64,000 bases of DNA from Streptomyces sp. TN58 (GCF_001941845.1 NZ_CP018870.1:6176001-6240000), one strand, 5' to 3'. Positions 32,696-42,263 are shown, counted from the stretch's first letter. Numbers and translations are program-made. Notes: generated by a model from the sequence alone, not told the origin.

Positions 32696-34900
32696 GTGCG
32701 GCGACGAAGGTGGCGGACCACGGGCGGCACCCTGGTACGGGTGCTCCTCGTGTGGGCGGTGTCGACCCTCACCATGCTGGCCCTGGCGGGGATCCTGCCG
32801 GACTTCCGGCTCCAGTCCGACGACGGCGACAGCATCACCCGGATCGGCCTCACCGCGGCGTGGGGCGCCGGCGCCTTCGGCCTGCTGAGCGCCCTGGTCT
32901 GGCCCCTGGTCGTCCGGGCCCTGCTGCTCGTGCCGGCCCTGGTGCTCGGGCTGCTCGTCTTCTTCCTCAACGGCTCGCTCCTGCTGATCGCGCTCCGGCT
33001 GATCCCCGACGGGCGGGGCGAGGCCGCACCCGAGACCGCGGTCGTGGTGGCCGCCGTGATGTCGGCGGTGGCCTCGGCGACCTCCACCGCGCTCGCCGTG
33101 CGCGACGACGAGGCGTACCGGCGCCGGCTCTACCGGCTCGCCGACCGGCGCCGCCGGCGTCAGGCATCCGGGGACGCGCCGGGGAACCGCCCGCCCGCAC
33201 CCGGGCTGGTCGTCGTCCAACTCGACGGGGTCGGCCACGAGGTGTTGCGCGAGGCCTGCGACAGCGGGCTGATGCCCACCGTCGCCGGCTGGCTGGAGCA
33301 CGGACACCGTGTCATGCCCTGGCGCACGGACTGGTCCAGCCAGACCGGCGCCAGCCAGCTCGGCATCCTGCACGGCTCCACCTTCGACGTGCCCGCCTTC
33401 CGCTGGTACGAGAAGGAGACCGGCGAGGTGGTGGTCTGCAACCGGCCCACCAGCGCCGCGGAGCTCCAGCGGCGGGCCGTCGCGCGCACCGGGGACGCCG
33501 GACTGCTCACCCTCGACGGGGCCAGCCGCGGCAACCTCTTCAGCGGCGGCGCGGACCAGCTGGCACTCGTACTCTCGGTCTCGGCGCGGCGGGGCCGCGC
33601 CAACCGGTCCCGAGCCGGCTACTTCGCGTACTTCTCCGATCCGGCCAACGCCGTCCGCACCGCCCTGTCCTTCGTCTCCGACGCCGTCCGGGAGATCGTC
33701 CAGTCCCTGCGGGCCCGGATCCGCGACGACCGGCCCCGGGTGTCGCGCGGCGGGCTCTACCCGCTGATCCGGGCCTTCGCGACCGTGATCGAACGGGACG
33801 TGGTGGTGGCGGCGGTGATCGGGGACGTGCTCGCCGGCCGTGCCGTGGTCTACGCCGACCTCGTCGCCTACGACGAGGTCGCCCACCACTCGGGCCCGCG
33901 CGGCCGGGACACCGACCAGGTGCTCGAACGCCTCGACCGCAGCCTCGCGCTGATCGCCCGGGTCGCCGAGCACGCACCCCGCCCGTACCGCATCGTGCTG
34001 CTCTCCGACCACGGTCAGAGCCCGGGCGAGACCTTCCTGGGACGCTACGGTCTGACCCTGAAGGACCTCGTACGGGCGGGCTGCGGACTGCCCGTCTCCC
34101 GCAAGGCCGGCCGTACCCACAGCGGGGCCGAGGCCCGTGCGGCGGTCCTCGCGGCGCTGCACCGCCCGGTGGAGGAGGACGAGGAGGCCCACCCGGGGCC
34201 CGGCTCCGACCCGGTGGTGCTGGCCTCGGGCAACCTCGCCCTGATCTCCTTCCCCGACATCCCCGGCCGGGCCTCCCGGGCCCGCATCGACCGCACGCAC
34301 CCCGCACTGCTGGCGACCCTGGCGAACCATCCGGGCGTGGGCTTCCTCCTGGTGGACGGCGTGGTGCTGGGCCCGGACGGGGCGCAGGCCCGGCTCGACG
34401 CGCCCGGCGAGGCGGAGCGGATGCTCGCCGCGTTCGGCCCCGGCGCGGTGGAGGCCGTACGCCGGACCGACGCCTTCCCGCACGTGGCCGACATCATGGT
34501 GAACTCGGCGTACGACCCGGACACGGGCGAGGTGCACGCCTTCGAGGAGCAGATCGGGTCGCACGGCGGCCTGGGCGGGGAGCAGGGCCGCCCGTTCCTG
34601 ATGTGGCCCGCGGCGCTCTCGGACCCGGGGGCGGAGCTGGTCGGGGCGGAGGCGGTGCACGGCGTGCTGCGGCGCTGGCTGAGGGAGGCGGACGGCCCGC
34701 AGGTGCCCGTGGCCCCGGCGGCGGGCAGAACGTCGGCGGCGGCAGTGCCCGGGGTGGGGGAGGCCCCGGCGGGGGAGACGTCCGCGGGGGAGGGCGGTGA
34801 GCGGCCGTCGCGAGAGGCGCCGCAGATTTCCCCGCCGAACGGCCACCTCGGCGGAATCCTTCCTTCCGAGGGGTCGCCCGCACGGGACGAAACCCGCTGA
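32696..34900 (+). CDS. Membrane-anchored alkaline-phosphatase-superfamily protein
   Basis: 734 residues from GTG 32696. Residues 1-130 hold four membrane segments resembling the Mycobact_4TMS/phage-holin-like domain (VRVLLVWAVSTLTMLALAGI onward). After a basic linker (YRLADRRRRRQ) comes an alkaline-phosphatase/phosphodiesterase domain: metal site VVVQLDGVGHEV, catalytic-loop region TDWSSQTGASQLGILHG, YADLVAYDEVAHHSG, and LLSDHGQSPGETF. The C-terminal 60 residues are low complexity. The substrate may be a phospholipid, teichoic acid or nucleotide; no direct evidence. It is probably monocistronic. Confidence 0.82.
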   Translation: MRRRRWRTTGGTLVRVLLVWAVSTLTMLALAGILPDFRLQSDDGDSITRIGLTAAWGAGAFGLLSALVWPLVVRALLLVPALVLGLLVFFLNGSLLLIALRLIPDGRGEAAPETAVVVAAVMSAVASATSTALAVRDDEAYRRRLYRLADRRRRRQASGDAPGNRPPAPGLVVVQLDGVGHEVLREACDSGLMPTVAGWLEHGHRVMPWRTDWSSQTGASQLGILHGSTFDVPAFRWYEKETGEVVVCNRPTSAAELQRRAVARTGDAGLLTLDGASRGNLFSGGADQLALVLSVSARRGRANRSRAGYFAYFSDPANAVRTALSFVSDAVREIVQSLRARIRDDRPRVSRGGLYPLIRAFATVIERDVVVAAVIGDVLAGRAVVYADLVAYDEVAHHSGPRGRDTDQVLERLDRSLALIARVAEHAPRPYRIVLLSDHGQSPGETFLGRYGLTLKDLVRAGCGLPVSRKAGRTHSGAEARAAVLAALHRPVEEDEEAHPGPGSDPVVLASGNLALISFPDIPGRASRARIDRTHPALLATLANHPGVGFLLVDGVVLGPDGAQARLDAPGEAERMLAAFGPGAVEAVRRTDAFPHVADIMVNSAYDPDTGEVHAFEEQIGSHGGLGGEQGRPFLMWPAALSDPGAELVGAEAVHGVLRRWLREADGPQVPVAPAAGRTSAAAVPGVGEAPAGETSAGEGGERPSREAPQISPPNGHLGGILPSEGSPARDETR

Positions 34901-34975
34901 TTTGGTACGCCCCGCACGGTGGCCGACCATGTGTCGACCCGCCCACCATGTGAGACGACCCGAGGCGCACCACCG

Positions 34976-36349
34976 ATGACCAGCACCGCAGCCCTGCCCG
35001 CCGAGGCCACCGCACCCCCCGAGCCGGGCCGCGACCCCCATGCCCGGCGCTTCGGCCTGCCCATCGCGACCTGCCTGGTCATGGGCAACATCATCGGCGG
35101 CGGCATCTTCCTGCTCCCGGCCTCCGTCGCCCCCTTCGGCACCATCAGCCTCGTCGCCTTCGCGGTGCTCACCCTCGGAGCCATCGCCCTCGCGCTCGTC
35201 TTCGGCCGCCTCGCGCACCGGCACCCGCAGACCGGCGGCCCGTACGTCTACGCCCGCGCCGCCTTCGGCGACTTCGCCGGCTTCCTCGCCGCCTGGAGCT
35301 ACTGGATAACCAGCTGGGTGTCGAACGCGGCCCTCGCCGTCGCCTCGGTCGGCTACCTCTGCGTCCTCTTCCCCGCCATCGGCACGCACAAGTGGTCGAT
35401 GTGCCTGGCGGCCCTGGCCATGCAGTGGCTGCCCGCGCTCGCCAACCTGGCCGGCACCCGCTACGTCGGTGCCGTCCAACTCGTCGCCACCGTCCTGAAG
35501 TTCGCCCCGCTGATGCTGGTCGCCGTCGGCGGCCTGTTCTTCTTCGACCCCGACAACCTCGGCCCGTTCCAGGCCACCGGCCAGAGCCCGGCCGGCGCGC
35601 TCTCCGCCTCCGCGGCGATCCTCCTCTTCAGCTACCTCGGCGTGGAGTCGGCCGCCGTCAGCGCCGGAGAGGTCCGCGACCCCGCCCGCAACGTCGGCCG
35701 GGCCACGATCCTCGGCACCGCCGGCGCGGCCGCCGTCTACCTGCTCGGCACCCTCTCCGTCTTCGGACTCGTCGCCCACGACAAGCTGGTCGCCTCCGAA
35801 GCCCCCTTCACCGACGCCGTCGACGCCATGTTCGGCGGCACCTGGGGCGGCACCCTCGTCGCCTGCGCCGCCGTCATCTCCATGGCGGGCGCCCTCAACG
35901 GCTGGACCCTGCTCAGCGCCCAGACCCCGTACGCCGCTGCCAAGGACGGGCTCTTCCCCCGCGCCTTCGAGAAGAAGCGGCGCGGCGTCCCGGTGGTCGG
36001 CGTCGTCGTCACGACCTCCCTGGCCTCCGCCCTGACCGTCTACAACTACACGGCCGGCTCCGACGGCGTCTTCGAGATCCTGGTCCTCGTCACCACCTTC
36101 ACCGCGACCGTGCCCTACCTGCTCTCCACCGCCGCCCAGATCTACTTCCTGCTCTCCGGCCGGGGCGAACGCGTCCACCGGGGCCGCCTGGCCCGCGACG
36201 GCGCGCTGGCCGCCGTCGCCTTCGGCTTCTCCCTGTGGCTGGTGGCGGGCTCCGGATACGCCGCCGTCTACCAGGGCGTGCTGTTCCTCTTCGCGGGCGT
36301 CGCCGTCTACGCGGTGATGGCCGCACGCAGGCAGCGGACAGCCGCCTGA
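34976..36349 (+). CDS. APC-family amino-acid permease
   Basis: 457 residues with about twelve membrane segments. The substrate-binding GxG of TM1 appears as VMGNIIGGGIFLLPASVAPFG, and the TM6 region as ILLFSYLGVESAAVSAGEV. It is closest in pattern to the basic amino-acid/polyamine antiporter group (AdiC-like), so arginine, agmatine or putrescine are possible substrates; this cannot be fixed from sequence. ATG 34976 starts the conserved part. The transcript may end at the palindrome CGCCTCC-T-GGAGGCG at 36393-36407. Confidence 0.85.
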   Translation: MTSTAALPAEATAPPEPGRDPHARRFGLPIATCLVMGNIIGGGIFLLPASVAPFGTISLVAFAVLTLGAIALALVFGRLAHRHPQTGGPYVYARAAFGDFAGFLAAWSYWITSWVSNAALAVASVGYLCVLFPAIGTHKWSMCLAALAMQWLPALANLAGTRYVGAVQLVATVLKFAPLMLVAVGGLFFFDPDNLGPFQATGQSPAGALSASAAILLFSYLGVESAAVSAGEVRDPARNVGRATILGTAGAAAVYLLGTLSVFGLVAHDKLVASEAPFTDAVDAMFGGTWGGTLVACAAVISMAGALNGWTLLSAQTPYAAAKDGLFPRAFEKKRRGVPVVGVVVTTSLASALTVYNYTAGSDGVFEILVLVTTFTATVPYLLSTAAQIYFLLSGRGERVHRGRLARDGALAAVAFGFSLWLVAGSGYAAVYQGVLFLFAGVAVYAVMAARRQRTAA

Positions 36350-36462
36350 CCTGCGCGATAGCGTGGAAGCCCTGAACGAGGAGAAGCCCGAGCGCCTCCT
36401 GGAGGCGTGAACGGGGCGGCGGTCGATCGGGGCTGCGGCCCCGGGAAAACCGGATGCCGGAC

Positions 36463-36500
36463 GGTGTGTGGTGCGACCAGACTGGCCCGCACCACACACC
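36463..36500 (+). promoter_or_regulatory. 13-bp inverted repeat before the AAA ATPase gene
   Basis: The perfect arms GGTGTGTGGTGCG (36463-36475) and CGCACCACACACC (36488-36500) are separated by 12 nt, ending 27 bp before the GTG start. It can be an operator or an RNA hairpin controlling translation of the downstream pair. It is unlike any standard terminator because it is not GC-run based. Confidence 0.6.
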
Positions 36501-36527
36501 GCCCCACCCCGAAGGACATCCCCGCCC

Positions 36528-37589
36528 GTGCAGGCTGCCGTCACCGTCACCCCCGCCCAGATCCCCGAACTGCTGCTCGGCCTCGCCACCGTGCGGCCCG
36601 TTTTCCTCTGGGGGGCGCCCGGCATCGGGAAGTCCTCGCTCGTGCGGAATTTCGCCGACTCCCTGGGTCTGGAGTGCGTCAGCCTCCTCGGCACGCAGCT
36701 CGCCCCCGAGGACCTGATCGGCGTACCGCAGATCCGCGACGGCCGCTCCGTCTTCTGCCCGCCCGAGGCCATCGCCCGCGACGAGCCGTACTGCCTCTTC
36801 CTCGACGAGCTCAACGCCGCGAGCCCGGACGTCCAGAAGGCCTTCTACTCGCTGATCCTCGACCGCCGGATCGGCTCCTACGAGCTGCCCGCGGGCTCCA
36901 TCGTGATCGGCGCCGGCAACCGCGCCACGGACAACGCCCTGGCCCGGCCCATCGCCTCCGCCCTGGTCAACCGCCTCACCCACGTCCACCTCCAGGCGTC
37001 CGCACACGACTGGCTGGTGTGGGCCGGCGAGCACGGCATCCACCCCTGGGTCACCGACTACCTCACCGACCGCCCCGACCACCTCTGGTCGCAGCCGCCC
37101 AAGACCGAGGAGCCGTTCTCCACCCCGCGCTCCTGGCACATGCTCTCCGACGCCCTGCACTCCTTCGGCGCGGAGCTGGACGAGCAGACCCTCAAGGTGG
37201 TCGCGCACGGCACCCTGACCCCGGCGCACGCCGTCTCCTTCTGCGGCTACGCCAAGATCGTCCGCCACACCTTCGGCATCGAGGCCATCCTGAAGGGCGA
37301 CGCCTCCTGGCCCGCCCGGCTCCAGGACCGCGACCTGCTCTACTACCTCGCGGAGGCCTTCCGGGGCCGCCTGCTCAAGGAGCTCCCCGCGCAGAAGGAG
37401 CACGTCTCGCCCGCCCTGCGCCAGCACACCCACCGCTTCAAGTCGCTGCTCGTCCAGCTCGCCGAGATCTCCGTCGAGGTCGCCCAGACCGTCATCGCCG
37501 ACGACGCCGACGGCCTGCCCGTACTGCCCGGCTGGTTCCTGATCGAGGCGGCCCGCGACATGCCGCGGCTGGTGGAGGCCCGCCGGTGA
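36528..37589 (+). CDS. MoxR-like AAA+ ATPase
   Basis: 353 residues. Walker A GAPGIGKSS at 29-37, Walker B YCLFLDELN at 88-96, sensor-1 GAGNRATD, and the MoxR-type loop LGTQLAPEDLIGVP. MoxR ATPases act as chaperones that load metals or remodel protein complexes with a VWA partner. GTG 36528 has AAGGA upstream. Its stop overlaps the next gene's start (GTGA), so ATPase and VWA protein are translated together as one two-gene system. There is a 13-bp inverted repeat in the leader. Confidence 0.9.
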   Translation: MQAAVTVTPAQIPELLLGLATVRPVFLWGAPGIGKSSLVRNFADSLGLECVSLLGTQLAPEDLIGVPQIRDGRSVFCPPEAIARDEPYCLFLDELNAASPDVQKAFYSLILDRRIGSYELPAGSIVIGAGNRATDNALARPIASALVNRLTHVHLQASAHDWLVWAGEHGIHPWVTDYLTDRPDHLWSQPPKTEEPFSTPRSWHMLSDALHSFGAELDEQTLKVVAHGTLTPAHAVSFCGYAKIVRHTFGIEAILKGDASWPARLQDRDLLYYLAEAFRGRLLKELPAQKEHVSPALRQHTHRFKSLLVQLAEISVEVAQTVIADDADGLPVLPGWFLIEAARDMPRLVEARR

Positions 37590-39403
37590 GCCGGAGCGCC
37601 AAGGCCCGGGCGAAGGCCGCGGCCAAGCCCGACCCGGCCGCCCAGGCCTTCGCCGAGGGCCTGGCCCTGGTCATGCGGAACCCGGCCCTCGGCGCCCTCG
37701 ACGGGAAGGTCTGCCGCGAGTCCGGCTGCCCGCGGGCTCCGGCCGACGGGCTGGCCGCCGTCACCTCCAACGGCGTCGTCCACGTCCACCCCACCCGCCG
37801 GGCCGAACCCCGCGAGTGGGCGTGGGCCATCGCCCATGCCCTGCTCCACCTCGGCTTCGGCCACGTTCCGGCAGCCAAGGACGAGGACCGGCCCCAGCCG
37901 GACCGCTTCGACCTCGCCGCCCGCTGCACGGTCGTCAACCGCTTCCTGCTGACCTTCCCCGTCGGCCGCGCTCCGGACGAACTGCCCGCCGCCTACCCCG
38001 GCGGCGACGAGGACGAGCTCGCCCCCCGTTGGCGCCGCGACGGCATCCCGGCCGCCTACGACCACTGTGGCACGGCCGGCCGCCACCCCGACCAGGTCCT
38101 GGTCCCCTGGCGGACCTGGGACACCACCGTGCCCGACTGGCAGACCGGCTTCGCCGCCGCCCTGACCCGCAGTGTCTCCGCCGCCATGGACGTGGCCGGC
38201 GGCCGCCGCGACCGGACCACCGGCGAGCGGGTTGAGCAGCGCCCCTGGGACCGGGCCCTGAACTGGTTCGTGTCCTCCTACCCCCTCCTCGGCGGGCTCG
38301 CCGCCGGCCTGACGGTCGTCGCCGACGCCGAACTGGCCCGCGCCCAGAACATCTCCATCGCGGCCGTCAGCGCCGCCGCCGGAGAGATCTACGTCAACCC
38401 GCTGCGCAGCTTCGACGACGAGGAGTGGCGGTTCATCCTGGCCCACGAGATGCTCCACGCGGCCCTGCGCCACGGCGGGCGCCGCGGCGCCCGTGACCCG
38501 TACCTGCACAACGTCGCCGCCGACTACGTGGTCAACGACTGGCTGGTGGAGATGCGGATCGGGAGCATGCCCGAGGGGCTGCTGCACGACCCGTCGCTGC
38601 GCGGGCTGTCCGTCGAGGAGGTCTACGACCGGATCGCCACCGACCTGCGCCGGATGCGGCGCCTGGCCACCCTGCGGGGCAGAGGCGCCGGGGACATCCT
38701 GGGCGAGCCCCTCGCGCACGGCGCGGGGCGCCCCTACGCCGACCTCGACGAGTTCTACCGGCGCGGCCTCGTCCAGGGCTTCGACCTGCACGTACACGGC
38801 GGGCGGGGGCTGCTGCCCGCCGGGCTCGTCCAGGAGATCCGGGCCCTGGCCCACCCGCCGGTGCCGTGGGACGCCCGGCTCGCCCGCTGGTTCGACGAGT
38901 ACGTGCCGAGGCCGCAGGCCGTACGCTCCTACGCCCGCCCGGCGCGCCGCCAGGCCTCCACCCCGGACATCCCGCGCGCGGGCCGGTACTTCCCGCCCGA
39001 GGAGACCGCCCGCTGCACCTTCGGCGTGGTCCTGGACACCTCCGGGTCGATGAACGCCGCCCTGCTCGGCAAGGCGCTGGGCGCGATCGCCTCGTACGCC
39101 GAGGCCCGCGACGTACCGGCGGCGCGCGTGGTGTTCTGCGACGCGGCGCCGTACGACGCGGGCTATGTGCCGCCGGCGGAGATCGCGGGCCGCGTACGGG
39201 TCCGCGGCCGCGGCGGCACCGTCCTCCAGCCGGGCGTCGACCTGCTCCACCGGGCCGACGACTTCCCACCGGCGGCTCCGCTGCTGGTGATCACGGACGG
39301 CTGGTGCGACACCCTCCGCATCCCCCGCGAGCACGCCTTCCTGATCCCCGAAGCCGCCACCCTCCCCTTCACCCCCAAAGGCCCGGTCTTCCGCCTGTCC
39401 TGA
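37586..39403 (+). CDS. Metallopeptidase-like/VWA protein (DUF2201 type)
   Basis: 605 residues. Two helices carry the same pattern HxxxHxxxxH: H84/H88/H93 in AHALLHLGFGH, and H287/H291/H296 in AHEMLHAALRH. Only the second is a true HExxH peptidase motif. The C-terminus (about 475-605) is a VWA-like domain with DTSGSM (484-489) as MIDAS. The arrangement matches the putative metallopeptidase plus VWA-like DUF2201 architecture. It is the partner of the coupled MoxR-like ATPase. Target unknown. An extended Asp/Arg-rich middle region may bind the ATPase. Confidence 0.85.
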   Translation: MSRSAKARAKAAAKPDPAAQAFAEGLALVMRNPALGALDGKVCRESGCPRAPADGLAAVTSNGVVHVHPTRRAEPREWAWAIAHALLHLGFGHVPAAKDEDRPQPDRFDLAARCTVVNRFLLTFPVGRAPDELPAAYPGGDEDELAPRWRRDGIPAAYDHCGTAGRHPDQVLVPWRTWDTTVPDWQTGFAAALTRSVSAAMDVAGGRRDRTTGERVEQRPWDRALNWFVSSYPLLGGLAAGLTVVADAELARAQNISIAAVSAAAGEIYVNPLRSFDDEEWRFILAHEMLHAALRHGGRRGARDPYLHNVAADYVVNDWLVEMRIGSMPEGLLHDPSLRGLSVEEVYDRIATDLRRMRRLATLRGRGAGDILGEPLAHGAGRPYADLDEFYRRGLVQGFDLHVHGGRGLLPAGLVQEIRALAHPPVPWDARLARWFDEYVPRPQAVRSYARPARRQASTPDIPRAGRYFPPEETARCTFGVVLDTSGSMNAALLGKALGAIASYAEARDVPAARVVFCDAAPYDAGYVPPAEIAGRVRVRGRGGTVLQPGVDLLHRADDFPPAAPLLVITDGWCDTLRIPREHAFLIPEAATLPFTPKGPVFRLS

Positions 39404-39447
39404 CCCCCGCCCGTCACGGCGGTGCGGGACGCGTGGCCCGTCACGAC

Positions 39448-39485
39448 GAAGCCCCCGCACCGCCGGACGGCGGGGCGGGGGCTTC
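39448..39485. terminator. Bidirectional terminator, VWA gene / hrdB
   Basis: GAAGCCCCCGC (39448-39458) pairs with GCGGGGGCTTC (39475-39485), and an inner CGCCG/CGGCG stem extends it. It lies between the convergent stop codons at 39403 and 39500 and should serve both strands. Confidence 0.85.
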
Positions 39486-39499
39486 GTACAGGAGCAGGC

Positions 39500-41098
39500 T
39501 CAGTCGAGGTAGTCGCGCAGGACCTGCGAGCGCGACGGGTGGCGCAGCTTCGACATGGTCTTCGACTCGATCTGGCGGATGCGCTCACGGGTCACCCCGT
39601 ACACGCGGCCGATCTCGTCGAGGGTCTTCGGCTGGCCGTCGTTGAGGCCGTAGCGCATCGAGACGACGCCCGCCTCGCGCTCCGAGAGCGTGCCCAGGAT
39701 CGACTGGAGCTGCTCCTGGAGGAACGTGAAGGACACGGCGTCCGCCGGCACGACCGCCTCGGAGTCCTCGATGAGGTCACCGAACTCGCTGTCGCCCTCC
39801 TCACCCAGCGGGGTGTGCAGGGAGATCGGCTCGCGGCCGTACTTCTGGACCTCGATGACCTTCTCGGGGGTCATGTCGAGTTCCTTGCCCAGCTCCTCCG
39901 GGGTGGGCTCGCGGCCCAGGTCCTGGAGCATCTGGCGCTGCACACGGGCGAGCTTGTTGATGATCTCGACCATGTGCACGGGGATGCGGATCGTGCGCGA
40001 CTGGTCGGCCATGGCACGCGTGATCGCCTGCCGGATCCACCAGGTCGCGTACGTGGAGAACTTGAAGCCCTTGGTGTAGTCGAACTTCTCCACCGCGCGG
40101 ATCAGGCCGACGTTGCCCTCCTGGATCAGGTCCAGGAAGAGCATGCCGCGGCCGGTGTAGCGCTTGGCGAGGGAGACCACGAGGCGGAGGTTGGCCTCCA
40201 GCAGGTGGTTCTTCGCACGGCGGCCGTCCTCAACGAGGATCTCCAGCTCGCGCTTGAACGCGGGCTTGTGGTCCTCCTCCTCTTCGAGCTTGTACTCCGA
40301 GAAGAGGCCGGCCTCGATGCGCTTGGCGAGCTCGACCTCCTGCTCGGCGTTGAGGAGCGGCACCTTGCCGATGAGCTTGAGGTAGTCCTTGACCGGGTCG
40401 GCGGTGGCACCGGCCACCATGACCGTCTGGGCCGGGGCGTCGTCCTCGTCGTCGTCGGACAGCACGAAGCCCTGGGCGCCGGCCTTGGGGGTCTCCTCCT
40501 CGGCCTCGTCGACGAGGTCCTCGGCCGCCCAGTCCTCGCCCTCGACGACCGGGGTCTCGCCCTCGTCGGCGTCCTTGGCACCGGTCTTCTTCGCCGCGGC
40601 GGTCTTCTTCACGGCGGTCTTCTTGGCGGCGGTCTTCTTGACCGTGCGCTTCTTCGGCTCGGCGGCGGCCTCGGCCGGCGCCGCCTCCGCAGCCGCGGCG
40701 GCGGCCGACGGAGCGGATATCGCCGAAGCCGTGGAGGTGACCGTGGTGGCCGCGGCGGTGGCGGCGGTCTTGCGGGCACCGATGGGGCGGGGCGCGGCGG
40801 CGGCCTTCTTGGCCACGGTGCGGGCGGGGGCGGCGGCAGCCTTGCGGGGCTTCTTGGCGGCAGCCTTGGTGGCGGGGGCCGCGCTGACGTGAAGGGCGAC
40901 ACCCTCCTCGTCGAGGACCTGGTTCAGGCTGCGCAGGACCCGCTTCCACTGGTCCACCGGGATGCGGCCGGCCTCGAAGGCCTGGCGCACGTCGTCACCG
41001 TTGATGTGACCCTGCTCGCGGCCGCGCTCGACGAGCGCTACCAGGGCCTCGGATTCGGCGATCTCCGGAGGGAACGTACGGGACGGGCTGAGCGACAC
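39500..41098 (-). CDS. hrdB: Principal RNA polymerase sigma factor HrdB
   Basis: The housekeeping sigma-70 factor, 532 residues. Region 1.1 lies at about 15-70, then a long Lys/Ala-rich linker with repeated KKTAxKKT units (about 75-190), then region 1.2 ([20 protein letters not shown]), region 2 ([17 protein letters not shown] for -10 recognition), region 3, and region 4.2 with the -35 helix ([20 protein letters not shown]), ending in [12 protein letters not shown] 41098 starts the protein. This is the essential factor, not the HrdA/C/D paralogues, judged by the linker and full region 1. A SigR-like promoter lies at 41161-41187. Confidence 0.96.
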   Translation of the reverse strand: MSLSPSRTFPPEIAESEALVALVERGREQGHINGDDVRQAFEAGRIPVDQWKRVLRSLNQVLDEEGVALHVSAAPATKAAAKKPRKAAAAPARTVAKKAAAAPRPIGARKTAATAAATTVTSTASAISAPSAAAAAAEAAPAEAAAEPKKRTVKKTAAKKTAVKKTAAAKKTGAKDADEGETPVVEGEDWAAEDLVDEAEEETPKAGAQGFVLSDDDEDDAPAQTVMVAGATADPVKDYLKLIGKVPLLNAEQEVELAKRIEAGLFSEYKLEEEEDHKPAFKRELEILVEDGRRAKNHLLEANLRLVVSLAKRYTGRGMLFLDLIQEGNVGLIRAVEKFDYTKGFKFSTYATWWIRQAITRAMADQSRTIRIPVHMVEIINKLARVQRQMLQDLGREPTPEELGKELDMTPEKVIEVQKYGREPISLHTPLGEEGDSEFGDLIEDSEAVVPADAVSFTFLQEQLQSILGTLSEREAGVVSMRYGLNDGQPKTLDEIGRVYGVTRERIRQIESKTMSKLRHPSRSQVLRDYLD

Positions 41099-41160
41099 AA
41101 GGAGCCTCTCGTTGCGAACAGATAAGGAGGTGGGCGGGACATCATCGCGCGAACTCGGGA

Positions 41161-41187
41161 AACAGACCCGAGGGGGGTCTGTATTCC
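41161..41187 (-). promoter_or_regulatory. SigR-type promoter of hrdB
   Basis: On the minus strand GGAAT (41187-41183) and GTT (41163-41161) are 19 nt apart, matching the SigR consensus GGAAT-N18/19-GTT. hrdB is known as a SigR-controlled gene in S. coelicolor. The spacer contains an inverted repeat AGACCC/GGGTCT. The predicted leader would be about 55 nt. An additional housekeeping promoter is expected but was not identified. Confidence 0.65.
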
Positions 41188-41314
41188 GGGCCGCGCGAGG
41201 ACACCTGTCGGTTCATCGCATGCCCGAGTCGATTCGTTACGCGCTGAATTGAGTGACCTGCGCCACGCTGCCGCCGGGCAACCGGAAACGGCGTGGACCC
41301 GTCCGCCCCCGGCG

Positions 41315-42076
41315 TCAGCCCGATTTGCGGGCTTCGATGAGGAAACGTGCGGTATGTGCGACGAACGGTCCGTCGCGCTCGATCCGTTCGTGCAGCTCGC
41401 GCAGCCGGTCCCGGTACTGCCCGACCGTGAAGCCGGGCACCATCCAGATCACCTTCCGCAGGAAGTAGATCACCGCCCCGATGTCGTGGAACTCCGTCCG
41501 CAGCCGCTCGGAACGCAGGTCCAGCACTTCGAGACCCGCCTTCGTGGCGTCCGCGACCGCGTCGTCCGGGTGCCGTGCCCGCCTGACCTCCTCCGGCTGG
41601 GGTCCGAGGAAGAACTCGACGAGTTCGAAGACGCTCGCCGGGCCGACCTGCTGGGAGAGGTATGTGCCGCCCGGCGTCAGCACCCGGGCGATCTCGTCCC
41701 ACCAGATGGCCACCGGGTGCCGGCTGGTCACCAGCTCGAAGGCCTCGTCGCCGAAGGGCAGGGGCGGCTCGTCGGAGTCGGCGACCACCACCGCGCCCAG
41801 CGGGTGCAGCAGTCTCGTCGCCCGCTCGACGTTGGGCGGCCACGACTCCGTGGCCACCGTCAGGCGCGGCAGGGGGCCGGACCCCGCCAGGACCTCGCCG
41901 CCGCCGGTCTGGATGTCCAGGGCGGACCGGACCCGGGCCAGGCGCTCGGCCATCAGGCGCTGGTAGCCCCAGGAAGGACGCTGCTCGGTGGCGCGGCCGT
42001 CGAGCCAGGAGAAGTCCCAGCCGTCCACGGAGACGGACTCGGCCTCGGCGACAAGATGGTCGAAAGTACGCGTCAT
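41315..42076 (-). CDS. SAM-dependent methyltransferase-like protein
   Basis: 253 residues. A class I methyltransferase fold is suggested by SALDIQTGGGEVLAG in place of motif I, VVVADSDEPPLPFGDEAFELVTSRHP for motifs II-III, and IARVLTPGGTYLSQQVG. Motif I is DIQTGGGE rather than DxGxGxG, as in a known Streptomyces subgroup. The substrate is unknown. ATG 42076 was chosen as the first conserved Met. It lies upstream of hrdB on the same strand with 216 bp between, so it is probably separately transcribed. Confidence 0.75.
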   Translation of the reverse strand: MTRTFDHLVAEAESVSVDGWDFSWLDGRATEQRPSWGYQRLMAERLARVRSALDIQTGGGEVLAGSGPLPRLTVATESWPPNVERATRLLHPLGAVVVADSDEPPLPFGDEAFELVTSRHPVAIWWDEIARVLTPGGTYLSQQVGPASVFELVEFFLGPQPEEVRRARHPDDAVADATKAGLEVLDLRSERLRTEFHDIGAVIYFLRKVIWMVPGFTVGQYRDRLRELHERIERDGPFVAHTARFLIEARKSG

Positions 42077-42263
42077 GTACCGATCGTCGCAGGTCGGCCG
42101 CCGGGCGACCACCGGTTTGGTCGACTACAGTGGTCGGCGGGCCGTGACTGGCGTTCGGGTGGATCACCACCGGGGAGCGGCCCGGCGTACCTCAGGACCT
42201 CCCGTACGCCGACTGCCGCGCGCCTGGGCGAACCGCGATCCGCAGCGACGTTCAGGAGACCCC

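Noticed and set aside
36363..36410. A 15-codon frame starting GTG between the permease and AAA genes, a possible leader peptide
   Set aside because: There is no ribosome site and it overlaps a palindrome that looks like a terminator; not enough to call a gene.
32450..36814. A 1454-codon open frame on the minus strand across the phosphatase and permease genes
   Set aside because: It runs antisense to two well-supported genes and its translation is Gly/Arg/Glu-rich low complexity, the usual third-position GC artefact.
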